64,000 bases of DNA from an uncultured Phycisphaerales bacterium (GTDB taxonomy: Bacteria; Planctomycetota; Phycisphaerae; Sedimentisphaerales; Anaerobacaceae), in contig CALEZT010000188.1 of the NCBI GenBank assembly GCA_937927975.1, positions 57,344 to 121,343 of the forward strand, in the 5' to 3' direction. The notes below the pieces were generated by a model. It saw nothing but the letters and a program-made list of their open reading frames with translations, was not told the origin of the DNA and searched no databases. Of this stretch, positions 17,138-26,031 are shown in pieces. A program made the position numbers and the translations under genes. Within the stretch, counting starts at the first letter, position 1. Each line of letters starts with the position of its first letter.

Positions 17138-19035
17138 TATCGCACTCCCGAATCGCTGAAGAAGAAATGGTAATAGAAGGTGTCTCCAAAGCCCCCTCTG
17201 AGGGACCTGCGTGCGGCAGCCATGTCCTGCCCAAAGGGCTGACGGGCCTTCGCGAAGGACGCAAACCGATCCCTGGACTCCTGGCTGACGGATCGGACGT
17301 CCGGATTCAGCCCCCCTGCGTTGAGGGCCTTGGCCAGCAGAAGAGCCTCCTCGTAGTGCCTCGGAATCCTCGATTCGACGCCGCTGTGGTAGGTGTCGAA
17401 GAGCTGGACAAAACCCGCGAGATTCTTCGTCAGCAAGAGCCAGGCCATGCCGTATTCATAGGCCATGCGGTTTCGGGGATTCTCTATCAACAACTGACGG
17501 AGGAAATCCGTCTGCCGGACGAAGTCCTGTCGGAGTCGGATCGCGCGGAGGCGTTGGATCTCCTCGTCCTCCCAGACGTTCGGATCGCGCTGCAATCGCG
17601 CGAAGTCTTCTCGGGCCTGACGCCCCCAGAACGGGACCTTGCTCAGGGCGCTGAGATAGACGCGGGCGGTCTCGACGTCGCCTTTGACCAGATAGACCCG
17701 CGCCAGACGCTGGAGCAACAGGGGCTTCTCCCCGCACACCTCCATCGAAATGGTCAGGGCGTTCTCGGCCTCGTTGATCAGCCCGAGTTCCATGCAGGTG
17801 TCGACCTTCTGCCACAGGGCCTCTTTTCCCGTCAGCAGGAGCGCCTTGGGGTCCTGGTAATAGCAGAACATCTCGTCGCCGAGCCGGCCGGTGTGATACA
17901 AGGCGCGATTCACGGCGTGACAGATCAAATAGTGAGGGGGAGAGCGTCTGGCCGTATCCAGAACCTGCGACCACATGCCTTGCCTGGAGTAAAAATCCAC
18001 CTCGAACAGAGCCCTGAGACTGGGATCGTGATGGAACCGCAGGACGGCTGTGGCCGCGCCCGCCAGGAGGATCGTCTCGATCGCCCACCTGAACACCCAG
18101 GACTTGGCCCCGTTCGGTGGGGGAGGCGATTTCCTGGAGTTTCGGCCGGCCTGGATCGGCTTGGCCTTGCCGAAGGACATCCGGCGTCCGACGGTCAAAC
18201 GCCAGAGCCCCACGACTCCCACCGTCACAGGCAGAAAGAGATAGAGGACGCCGATCGCTTTGAGCATCAGCTTGGGAGGCTCACTCACACGGGTTCCCAG
18301 GTGGATCGGCAGCATCAGGACATAGGCATCCAGGACCGGGAGTCCCCAGGCCACTACCCCAACGAGACAGGGAACGACGACCGCCCACGCTCCATACCCC
18401 AGGCCTTCGCGACACCTGCGATCTTTGATAATCCGGGCCCCTCCACACAGAAAGGCGAAAAGAAGGTGCGCGGCTCCTATCGCTGCGTAGAGGGCAATCG
18501 ACAGGATCAGAAAGCAGAGAGTCCGACGGACCGCGTTACTGGATGAGAACCTCAGGAAGAGACAGGCCGAGATTGCTGCAACGGTGAAGGCCACAGTCAT
18601 CGTGAAGTGAAAGACGTATTGGGAGTACACGGCCGCCAGAACCAGAGGCCCGGCAAACCGGAGAATGCGCAACCGCGAGGCTCCGATCTCCTTGAGATAG
18701 GCGTCCGTCCCCATACCGATCAACCACCCCTGGCACGTCACGACTGCCGCTCCAGCCCAGGAGTGGTAGAAGGACTGGGCCAGAAGCGCGGAGACATATT
18801 CGATCATCCCCCCAGGACAGGCCAGTAGTCCCTTGAAGAACGCCCAATCCACATAGAAAGTCGGAAAGTTGTCGATCAGGCCGCCGCCGTTGTACAACAG
18901 ACGCAGATCGACTTCGATGGCCAGGTACAGGTAGAACAAGAAATAGAATGCCGCCGCGGGAAGTCCTTGCAGGATAGTCCAGACCGGGCCCGTTCTCGTC
19001 AGCGTGTTCCCCTTGAGCGAATGTGCGGTCCTCAC
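17137..19035 (-). CDS. Polytopic membrane protein with C-terminal TPR-like region (possibly DUF6057)
   Basis: From GTG 19035 the protein has 632 residues; the frame stays open to 19197 but that part overlaps decayed repeat DNA and lacks a site, whereas GAGG lies upstream of this GTG. The first 350 residues hold some eight to ten hydrophobic segments, beginning AAAFYFLFYLYLAIEVDLRL. After a basic linker (RNSRKSPPPP) and another helix, the C-terminal 260 residues form helical repeats with TPR-like phrasing: YHTGRLGDEMF, LGLINEAENALTISM, YLVKGDVETARVYLS. Overall it resembles a Bacteroidetes family annotated DUF6057 (from memory). It is coupled by a one-base overlap to the PD40/CXXCH gene, so the two products likely act together in the envelope. 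Confidence 0.65.
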   Translation of the reverse strand: MRTAHSLKGNTLTRTGPVWTILQGLPAAAFYFLFYLYLAIEVDLRLLYNGGGLIDNFPTFYVDWAFFKGLLACPGGMIEYVSALLAQSFYHSWAGAAVVTCQGWLIGMGTDAYLKEIGASRLRILRFAGPLVLAAVYSQYVFHFTMTVAFTVAAISACLFLRFSSSNAVRRTLCFLILSIALYAAIGAAHLLFAFLCGGARIIKDRRCREGLGYGAWAVVVPCLVGVVAWGLPVLDAYVLMLPIHLGTRVSEPPKLMLKAIGVLYLFLPVTVGVVGLWRLTVGRRMSFGKAKPIQAGRNSRKSPPPPNGAKSWVFRWAIETILLAGAATAVLRFHHDPSLRALFEVDFYSRQGMWSQVLDTARRSPPHYLICHAVNRALYHTGRLGDEMFCYYQDPKALLLTGKEALWQKVDTCMELGLINEAENALTISMEVCGEKPLLLQRLARVYLVKGDVETARVYLSALSKVPFWGRQAREDFARLQRDPNVWEDEEIQRLRAIRLRQDFVRQTDFLRQLLIENPRNRMAYEYGMAWLLLTKNLAGFVQLFDTYHSGVESRIPRHYEEALLLAKALNAGGLNPDVRSVSQESRDRFASFAKARQPFGQDMAAARRSLRGGFGDTFYYHFFFSDSGVR

Positions 19036-19605
19036 CGGTCGATTTTCCTCAACACAACCCAGATCGACAGAACAATCCGGCCAAGGTGGATCATAAGCGA
19101 TACGACCAGTCGCGTCAACGCGCCCCCGCTCTTGCAGCGATTCCGCAGGGATGAGCGTAAGGGGTTGCGCCCGCAGAGTTTGGCTCGGGGTTCCCAAACT
19201 GCTGCTTTCGCAGGAATGACGGGGCCACGAACCCAGAGTGGATCGTCCGGCCCTCGGTCCTTGGGATTTGTCTGACAGTTCAACATTCGGATTTCGGATT
19301 TTTCCGCCCGATGCCTGTTACCTTTTCCCCGTTCTGCGCCTCTACGATGTAGAGAGCGCTCTCGGAAACAGGGCCGTCCGCGGCTGGAAGGCCGATGAAA
19401 ACAAGGATCGAGGAAAGGTCAGGTGCGATATGAGAGCGATGGCACGACTGTGGCGGTGGTGGCGGGCGTTGTGGGAGTTGGATTTCTCCGCGACGATGGA
19501 GGTCGATTCGCACCTGTGGGACAACAAAAGCGAGATGCGCCGACGCCTGGCCGGCCAGAACGGCTGACTTGGATCATTCCTGACGCGCATTACTCCCGCA
19601 GCACC
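19036..19605. other. Intergenic region with decayed palindromic repeats; no gene seen
   Basis: Two related REP-like units, GATTCCGCAGGGATGA near 19140 and GCTTTCGCAGGAATGACGG near 19204, recall the widespread 'GCTTTCGCGGGAATGACG' palindrome. ATTCGGATTTCGGATTTTT at 19287-19305 resembles half of the hairpin at 54858-55010. The open frames here show no recognisable protein. The region looks like a landing zone for small repeats. Confidence 0.35.
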
Positions 19606-20031
19606 TCATTTGCCCAGGTGGATCGACTGGATGTCTGTCGCGGGAATCGAGACGATCTTGAGACGCCCCGAGTTGGGGTACGGCGCGTGGACCTCGACTG
19701 CCTCCCTGGACACTGCGTGAATCTGACCTTTATAGATCGTCGTACCGCCCAGGATTCGCACCATGCCCAAAGGCGGCGGCGCATCCGGCGGGCCTGCCCT
19801 CTGCGGCGTGCGGGCCACCACCACGCACGAACGACCCACCTGCTCGGCCTTCAATGACGTCTTCGGGACCGCCTGCATTCCTCTGGCGAGAATCGCCAGG
19901 ACCGCCTGGACCTCTTCGGCAGGCGTTTCCGCGACGGACGCGGCATTCGCCCGTTGCCTGCGTTTGCAGCCGGTCGCGGTCGCAAGCACCGCTGCAACCA
20001 TCATTCGGATCGCCTCGCGTCGGTTCGTCAT
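19606..20031 (-). CDS. Small predicted lipoprotein of unknown function
   Basis: A 141-residue protein starting at ATG 20031, with GGAGG six bases upstream; the longer in-frame extension upstream has no coding character. Signal peptide MTNRREAIRMMVAAVLATAT is followed by Gly-Cys, a lipobox (LATATGC), then basic KRRQR. The mature part contains SCVVVARTPQRAGPP and a beta-rich end with GGTTIYKGQIHAVS and IVSIPATDIQSIHLGK. No family recognised. It begins two bases after the stop of the pseudopilin remnant, suggesting the two were once one operon; lipoprotein-pseudopilin neighbours are common in planctomycetes. Confidence 0.6.
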   Translation of the reverse strand: MTNRREAIRMMVAAVLATATGCKRRQRANAASVAETPAEEVQAVLAILARGMQAVPKTSLKAEQVGRSCVVVARTPQRAGPPDAPPPLGMVRILGGTTIYKGQIHAVSREAVEVHAPYPNSGRLKIVSIPATDIQSIHLGK

Positions 20032-20033
20032 CG

Positions 20034-20369
20034 TCAGCCTCCCGAATCCGTATGCACGCCGGTGTACCAGGAGACCGGGACGTCCTCGCCGGTGGTTTCC
20101 TTGTTGCCGCTGACGTGGCCGTCGAGCCAGCAGAGGTTGGAAAGGCCTGTGTGGCGGAAACACTCCTTCACCGTGTCGTGGTCGCGCCAGTAGGTGTCGA
20201 CGAAGCCCTCGCCGCCCTGGCTGCGCGGACGCCACTGGCGGAGGTTGACGCCGACGCCGGGACCGATGCACAGCATGTCGGAGCTGGCGCCGTCGAGCTT
20301 CTGCTCGATGTGGTCCTGGAAGACGATCACCTCGTCCAGCGACTCGGTTCTCAGTATGCCCGCGACCGT
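20034..20369 (-). pseudogene. Remnant of a planctomycete H-X9-DG pseudopilin (DUF1559-like), N-terminus missing
   Basis: The 112-codon frame reads into the gene from a stop at 20370-20372 and has no leader or pilin helix. Its end, HTGLSNLCWLDGHVSGNKE, matches the C-terminal 'N-x-x-x-x-D-G-H-V' signature of DUF1559-type prepilin-like proteins, which are abundant in planctomycetes; the preceding EGFVDTYWRDHDTV is compatible. The earliest usable start is a GTG at 20330, far too late for a pilin. It looks like the tail of a gene whose 5' two-thirds was deleted. A short functional product cannot be excluded. Confidence 0.5.
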
Positions 20370-20617
20370 TCATATCATACTAGAGAATGGTTCATTTGTC
20401 ATGAGGGACGCAAGGATCTTTCCCGCGTGAGCCGAGTTATCGGACAGACCCTGCGACCCAAGGGCATCCGAATCGCCGGCGAAGAACGGACTCCCTCGGC
20501 CATTGCTGGAGTATCGGGGCGTTTTGGCCGATCAAAGGCAGGGGCGTCGCGCGACAACGACGTCGGGACTGCGTGTGGGTGCGGCCTGGACAGGATTCGG
20601 AGGCTCTTGGAGAGTGT

Positions 20618-21097
20618 ATGGTAACGACGGTATCGCTTGAGGAAATCATGTTGGACAGCGCCAAGGAGGTGTTCGCCAGCATGGTTTGCATGGCCCTGGA
20701 GAAGACGACGGAACCCGCCACGACGCCGGATGAGCAGGCGTTCCTGGCGACCATCACCTTCACCGGCGATCTCGAAGGGTGTTTCGGAATCGCCTGCAAC
20801 TCAGACTGCGTGCGGGCCGTCACCGCAGGCATGCTGTGCATGGAGCCCGACGCGCAGCCGAGCGAGGCGGAAACCATCGACGCCCTCGGCGAAATCGCCA
20901 ACATGATCATGGGCGGCGTCAAGACCCGCGTCCAACACGAAGTCACAAACATCGAGATCTCGATCCCCTCGGTGATCTGCGGTCGCCAGTTGCAGAGCCG
21001 AATGGGCGAAACCCTGTCGCGAATCGTCGTGCCCGCCACCGTCGCAGACCAATACCGCGTAGAGCTGTCGCTGCTGCACCGCAACCGGGGCACGTGA
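20618..21097 (+). CDS. CheX/CheC-like chemotaxis phosphatase family protein
   Basis: A 159-residue cytoplasmic protein. The start is ATG 20618, with GGAG five bases upstream. SLEEIMLDSAKEVFASM opens the chain and ALGEIANMIMGGVKT near residues 88-102 carries the E-x-x-N motif that in CheX/CheC inserts a water against CheY-phosphate. FTGDLEGCFGIAC and IEISIPSVICG are the beta-strand segments of the fold. Only one E-x-x-N motif is present, as in CheX. No chemotaxis genes adjoin it; its response-regulator partner is unknown, and the response regulator at 42922-43311 is only a candidate. Confidence 0.8.
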   Translation: MVTTVSLEEIMLDSAKEVFASMVCMALEKTTEPATTPDEQAFLATITFTGDLEGCFGIACNSDCVRAVTAGMLCMEPDAQPSEAETIDALGEIANMIMGGVKTRVQHEVTNIEISIPSVICGRQLQSRMGETLSRIVVPATVADQYRVELSLLHRNRGT

Positions 21098-21245
21098 ACG
21101 AAGCGATCGGACGAGAGGAGAATCGACCCCGACGCCGGCGCCCGACCGCTGACCGCAAGGGTCCGAGAAATTTACGTGCCGGCGCCGCCCTTCGACGGTA
21201 GAATGATCCTCTCGACATGAACAGAAACGTAACCATGGAGGTCCG

Positions 21246-22103
21246 ATGTCGCGGGTAAGAGGGACTGCGCGGAGCGGGGACTCGCCGCCGCGATGGTCGT
21301 ATCGAAGCGTACGCAGACGCACGCGGGAAATCCTGGCCTTTTCGAAGGCCGACGACCCCATAGGCAGAGCGTGCGACACGTTCATCGTGGTCCTGATCCT
21401 GCTGAACATCGTGGCGATGATCGTCGAGTCGGTCGAGAGCGTCCATTCTCTCCTGCCGAACGGATTCAAGGTCTTCGAGTTGTTCTCCGTCGCAGTCTTC
21501 ACCGTGGAGTACGTGCTGCGATTGTGGTCCTGCGTGGAGGCCCCCCAGTACGCCAGCGGCGTCCTGCGACGCGCGCGTTTCGCGGTGAGTCCCCTGGCGA
21601 TCGTCGATGCGCTGGCGGTGCTGCCCTTCTATCTGCCGTTTCTCAGCGTGGATCTGCGGGTCCTGCGAATGTTCCGGATGTTCCGTCTCATGCGTCTCAT
21701 GCGGATCGCCAAGCTGGCCCGCTATTCCGAGTCGCTTCAGATGCTCCTGCGGGTCGTCAAGTCCCGCAAGGAGCAGCTTCTCGGCGCGGTGTCCATCCTC
21801 GTGATCCTCCTGATCGTGGCGGCTTCGCTGATGTACTATGCCGAGCACGAGGCGCAGCCGGAGGTGTTTTCGAGCATTCCGGCTTCCATGTGGTGGGCCG
21901 CGGTGACGCTCACCACCGTCGGGTATGGCGACGCCTATCCGGTCACCCCGATCGGCAAGATCATGGCCTCCGCCAGCGCGATGTTCGGGATCGGCATGTT
22001 CGCCTTGCCCACCGCCATCCTCGGCGCAGCGTTCCTGGAAGACCTGGAGCGTCAGAAGAAGACCCCGCGGTGCCCGCACTGCGGAAAGGAGATCGCAGGC
22101 TAG
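21246..22103 (+). CDS. Voltage-gated-type potassium channel (ion transport protein)
   Basis: A 285-residue six-TM channel. S1 is about residues 44-62, S2 75-93, S3 113-131, S4 137-158 with regularly spaced arginines (RVLRMFRMFRLMRLMR), S5 180-198 and S6 238-262. The selectivity filter TTVGYGD is canonical at 223-229. The tail ends with a CPHC pair (276-279), half of a zinc-ribbon. GGAGG lies four bases before the ATG. Its stop abuts the rhomboid ATG with no gap, so the two are probably co-translated. Confidence 0.92.
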   Translation: MSRVRGTARSGDSPPRWSYRSVRRRTREILAFSKADDPIGRACDTFIVVLILLNIVAMIVESVESVHSLLPNGFKVFELFSVAVFTVEYVLRLWSCVEAPQYASGVLRRARFAVSPLAIVDALAVLPFYLPFLSVDLRVLRMFRMFRLMRLMRIAKLARYSESLQMLLRVVKSRKEQLLGAVSILVILLIVAASLMYYAEHEAQPEVFSSIPASMWWAAVTLTTVGYGDAYPVTPIGKIMASASAMFGIGMFALPTAILGAAFLEDLERQKKTPRCPHCGKEIAG

Positions 22104-23021
22104 ATGAGACCGATCGGCACACTCCCAGACGAGGCAATGGCCATTCGGTTCGGCGACTTCCTCACCGCTCGGGGCATCGACAACCAGGTCGATCCCGCCT
22201 CGCAGGGTGATTGGGAGGTCTGGATTCTCGACGATGAGAACGTCGAGCAGTCGAAATCCCTGTTCGAGGAGTTCCGCCGCAATCCTCTCAATCCGCTCTT
22301 CTTGGCGGAGACCCGCGTCGGCGTTTCGCGCCGGAACCGGGATGAGACGACCGCGGCCCCCGGACGGGCACGTGTGGTGGACGCCCGGACGATGATCTTC
22401 TATAGTCCCCCGGTCCCCCTGGGGCCCTTGTCCATCGTCCTGATCGCCATCAGCATCGCGGTGACGCTTGTGGTGGAGTTCGGAAAGAACGACAGTCTCC
22501 AGCAGATCCTGTCCATCAGTCGCTTTGCGCCGAGGATCGGGCACCATGTCCAATGGGAGCGAATCCTGCTGGAGGTCCGACGAGGCGAAATCTGGCGGCT
22601 GTTCACCCCGATGTTCCTGCACTTCGACTTTCTCCACATCTTCTTCAACATGCTCTGGCTGCGGGACCTGGGCAGCATGATCGAAGCCCGCAAGACCTCC
22701 CGGTTCCTGCTGCTGCTGACGCTGGTCTTGGCGGGCACCTCGAACGTGGGTCAGTATCTGGTCAGGGGACCGAATTTCGGAGGCATGTCCGGCGTCGTCT
22801 ACGGCCTGCTGGGCTACATCTGGATGCAAGGCAAATTCAATCCCGCCTCCAAGCTGTCGCTGGCGCCGCAGACCGTTACGTTCATGATCGTATGGTTCTT
22901 CGTGTGTCTGGCGGGTCTGGTGGGTCCCATCGCCAACACCGCCCACGGAGTCGGACTGGTCGTCGGGGTGGCATGGGGATTCCTGGAAGCTCGTCTTAGG
23001 ACCGCGCCGCGCCGAATGTGA
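22104..23021 (+). CDS. Rhomboid-family intramembrane serine protease
   Basis: A 305-residue protein. The first 65 residues form a soluble domain resembling the DUF2007/signal-transducing segment found on some rhomboids (FLTARGIDNQVDPA). Membrane helices begin at about 106. Catalytic features: HFDFLHIFFNML (His173, His178, Asn182), GMSGVVYGLLGY with Ser229, and NTAHGVGLVVG with His281. All catalytic residues are present. The gene starts directly after the K+ channel's stop; the channel is a possible substrate or partner, which is inference only. Confidence 0.9.
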   Translation: MRPIGTLPDEAMAIRFGDFLTARGIDNQVDPASQGDWEVWILDDENVEQSKSLFEEFRRNPLNPLFLAETRVGVSRRNRDETTAAPGRARVVDARTMIFYSPPVPLGPLSIVLIAISIAVTLVVEFGKNDSLQQILSISRFAPRIGHHVQWERILLEVRRGEIWRLFTPMFLHFDFLHIFFNMLWLRDLGSMIEARKTSRFLLLLTLVLAGTSNVGQYLVRGPNFGGMSGVVYGLLGYIWMQGKFNPASKLSLAPQTVTFMIVWFFVCLAGLVGPIANTAHGVGLVVGVAWGFLEARLRTAPRRM

Positions 23022-23032
23022 GAGGTCGCCGA

Positions 23033-23467
23033 CTACCGCGAGGCAATGGGCTGGCCGGTCTCGCCGGGGCCGACGGGAGTCGGGTCGAAATCACGCGGGC
23101 CATAAGTCGTCACGCGCATTCGTTCGCCCACTTTCTTGTAGTGAAGCAGGGCGCTTTCCTTGTCCTTGAAATCCCTGTCGGCGAAGAGGATGGCGGTCAT
23201 GCCGACCAGGATGACGTCGCCGTCCTGGAGAGCGACCTCGTCCTCGATCCTGCGGTTGTTGACGTACACCCCGTTGCGGCTCTTCATGTCGTAGGCGAAG
23301 TAACGGTTCGCGGTCTGGTCGAACCGAATCTGCAGGTGCTTGCGAGAGACCATGTTGTCCAGGATCTGGATGGGCAGGGCCTCATCCCGACCGACGACGT
23401 TCGTCCGACGACCCAGCGGGTAGTAGCTGCCCTCCTGCTTGCCGTTTGTCACGATTAAAGAAGCCAT
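23033..23467 (-). CDS. FHA-domain protein
   Basis: A 144-residue cytoplasmic protein with a single forkhead-associated phosphothreonine-binding domain over about residues 20-95: TNVVGRDEALPIQI (GR), NMVSRKHLQI (S-x-x-H) and DMKSRNGVYVNNRRI (SRNGV...N) are all in place. The C-terminal 45 residues are polar and without a known domain. It faces the rhomboid gene convergently. No Ser/Thr kinase is encoded in the window, so the partner lies elsewhere. Confidence 0.9.
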   Translation of the reverse strand: MASLIVTNGKQEGSYYPLGRRTNVVGRDEALPIQILDNMVSRKHLQIRFDQTANRYFAYDMKSRNGVYVNNRRIEDEVALQDGDVILVGMTAILFADRDFKDKESALLHYKKVGERMRVTTYGPRDFDPTPVGPGETGQPIASR

Positions 23468-23567
23468 GACTCAAATCCCCTTGCGACCCATTTGCACCGA
23501 CTCAATCCCTGCGTGTCATTTTAGGCTACCGATGCCCCGCGGTCAAGCCCTGCTCCACGATTCCACG

Positions 23568-25988
23568 TTAGGGCTCCTCGGGCGGCATCGCATACCAAAC
23601 GACGCCTTCGTAGGCCCAAACCTCGGGCGGATGCTTGGCCAAGCTCCCTCTCTCCGATTCGTCCATCGTGTAGAAATGCGCGGACATGGCTGCAGACCAG
23701 AACCGATGGACGGGTTTGGCGTCGAGGGAATGCCTTTGTGAGGAATACGCATACCAGGCGAGGCCCCTGTAGTCCCAGGTCTCCGGATACGCCATGACTG
23801 AGTCCCGCTCGGCCTCGTTGATCGTATAGAGCTCGCTGCCTGTGGTCTTCGAGACGAATCGGAACACCGGCACCGCATCCCGCGGCTGCGAGCCCTCCGG
23901 ATAGACGCAGAAGGCGACACATTCCCGAGCCCAGGATTCTCCCCTGCGTCCCAGAAGATCCGCCTCTGCCTCCAGACTCATCGTATAAGCGTGGAGGTCC
24001 CGCGTTCGCGAATAGAGTCTGTAGACGGGCCCAGCCACGTCAACTCGCCATCGCCCCCCATCGGCGACGGGCCACCGATCACCGGAGAACTCGATCCGGT
24101 ACTCGCCCTCCGAGACCTCGCCATGAATCGAGCCCCAGACACGCAGTCTGTAGGACGACGAGGAGTTGTCGGGAGTCCGAAGGGCCTGGCCTTCGCAACG
24201 AAACTCGAATGCGTCGCCCGACCGCGAATACTCGCACGAGGGACGCCACGTGACGACCTGCCCATCCGGCGTGTTCAGTTCCCACACGCTGTCCGTCCAG
24301 CGGTCCTCGCGCAGGACCCAGGAGACGATCCGCCCGGAACCGCCGGACGCATCGCTCGTGAATCTGCGGTTGCGAATGCCGCGGACTTGATACCCCGAGA
24401 GGGCGACGTCGCGGAAGGAGCCGTTCTCAGGCGACGCCCCGAGCCGATACACGCCGCCATCGGAGAAAGAGACGATCCTCTGCAGCGGCAACGCGGAAAC
24501 CAGTTCATCCAGGTCGTACAAACGCGAGTGAGAAAGGCCCCCAAACCAAACCAGGGTTTCTCCGTCGCGCGACAAAATCTGCTGCAGATACTCCGCGAGA
24601 TCCCACGTTCGATGCGGCGACCTCTGCGAGTCGACGCCCGTCAGAGCGTAGAGAGCGTCCGGCGCGTTGCTGCGGACGGCGCCCCGCAAAGGATGGGCTT
24701 CAAGCCAACGAGTCAGCGGAGACTCCTGCCATTCGATCCGGCTGTACCCCCCAGCGCCACGCTGCATCTGGCAGGCGAGCATCGTGTACGTCCGATGCAG
24801 CGGGTGGATCAGCCAGAGTCCGCAGGACAGGACCATCGCAGAGGCGATCGCCGGAGCACCGAAACGACGTCGTCGCAGCGTGTCGGCCAGCAAGTCAATG
24901 CCTGCGAACGCCAGCCATGGACCGATCATCGCCAGAGGGGCGAGATACCGGTCGTTCATGGTTTCGTCCAGAACCCCGACCTGATGGGTGTACAGGATCA
25001 AGGGCAAGTAGATCAAGGCCACGAGCGCCGCGGTCAATACGCAGAATCGAGCGTCCTCCCGACCCGGACCAAACCTGGCGTGCAGAATCCCAATCGCCCC
25101 GGCCACCAGGACAATCGCCGCGACGACGATCGCTCCTCGCATCGGCAGAGAGACCCCCTCCGGCACGAACCACTTCGTGGCGGTGTCCGCGGCCGTGACG
25201 AGATTCTCTGTGAGCGTATAGATGGAAGGCTGTCGGTCATGGCCTGTGAGCATGGAGGTCAACCGGTAGTTTCGCGCCATCCAGAGCGCCAAAGGGACCG
25301 ACGCGATCCCGACGAACCACGCCAGGCGCCGGAGACGCCGACCCAAGCCGGCGTTCGATTGGGGCCACAGAATCACAACCATCCCGACACCGATCAGTGT
25401 AACACCGGTGTACCGCTGCAACGAGCACAAGGCCGCCAAGACGGCTGCTGTCAACAGCGACGTCATGCGTTGCGTCCGCCGATATGCGGACATCGCGGGC
25501 ACGAACCAGGCGATCAGAAGCACAAAGACCGGCTCGGTCCAGGCCATCGCTGCAAGACTCAACAGGGGAAACGACAACACAATCGAACAAACGCCCACAA
25601 GAGCCAGCGGCTTGGACGTCAGACATCGTCGAAAGAACAAACCGGATGCAAAGACAATTCCCCCCATCGCGACGGCGTTCAATACCCTGGCCCCCTTCGC
25701 AGGATCAAGGCCCGTCAATCCCAGGGCCGCCAGGAGCGTCGGAAACAGCGGGGGCCACGAGGTGTAGGGACTGTCGCACAAGGTCCGGTACCCCCTGCCG
25801 GCCAGCAGATTCCTCGCCGCGCAGAGATAGCCCGCGGAATCGGGCGAAACGCCCACGCCGCAGCGGGAGGTCGCCAGCAGGACCAGGACCGTGCCAGCAA
25901 GACTCAAGGCAATCAACGCCCTGTAGGAGAGGCGTCCTGCGTCTGGCTTGAACCCGTGGCTCGATTCCGATGAAAACGCGTCGCTCAT
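23568..25988 (-). CDS. GT-C type membrane glycosyltransferase fused to DUF5648-like repeats
   Basis: An 806-residue protein. Residues about 22-430 are polytopic with about ten to twelve helices; VSPDSAGYLCAARNLLAGRG near 48-67 carries the acidic residue in the first loop typical of GT39/PMT-like enzymes, which move sugars from a polyprenyl carrier in the periplasm. Residues about 430-650 form an exported beta-rich region with no family I recognise. The last 152 residues are three repeats of about 50: the second has PVFRFVSKTTGSELYTINEAE and WDYRGLAWYAY, the third PVHRFWSAAMSAHFYTMDESE and WAYEGVVWYAM. That phrasing is the DUF5648 signature. Upstream GT2 gene ends 43 bp before, so a two-gene glycosylation operon is likely. 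Confidence 0.72.
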   Translation of the reverse strand: MSDAFSSESSHGFKPDAGRLSYRALIALSLAGTVLVLLATSRCGVGVSPDSAGYLCAARNLLAGRGYRTLCDSPYTSWPPLFPTLLAALGLTGLDPAKGARVLNAVAMGGIVFASGLFFRRCLTSKPLALVGVCSIVLSFPLLSLAAMAWTEPVFVLLIAWFVPAMSAYRRTQRMTSLLTAAVLAALCSLQRYTGVTLIGVGMVVILWPQSNAGLGRRLRRLAWFVGIASVPLALWMARNYRLTSMLTGHDRQPSIYTLTENLVTAADTATKWFVPEGVSLPMRGAIVVAAIVLVAGAIGILHARFGPGREDARFCVLTAALVALIYLPLILYTHQVGVLDETMNDRYLAPLAMIGPWLAFAGIDLLADTLRRRRFGAPAIASAMVLSCGLWLIHPLHRTYTMLACQMQRGAGGYSRIEWQESPLTRWLEAHPLRGAVRSNAPDALYALTGVDSQRSPHRTWDLAEYLQQILSRDGETLVWFGGLSHSRLYDLDELVSALPLQRIVSFSDGGVYRLGASPENGSFRDVALSGYQVRGIRNRRFTSDASGGSGRIVSWVLREDRWTDSVWELNTPDGQVVTWRPSCEYSRSGDAFEFRCEGQALRTPDNSSSSYRLRVWGSIHGEVSEGEYRIEFSGDRWPVADGGRWRVDVAGPVYRLYSRTRDLHAYTMSLEAEADLLGRRGESWARECVAFCVYPEGSQPRDAVPVFRFVSKTTGSELYTINEAERDSVMAYPETWDYRGLAWYAYSSQRHSLDAKPVHRFWSAAMSAHFYTMDESERGSLAKHPPEVWAYEGVVWYAMPPEEP

Positions 25989-26031
25989 GCCTTCCCTTCC
26001 TTCCGCCCTCCTGCGCGTGACGACACCGACC

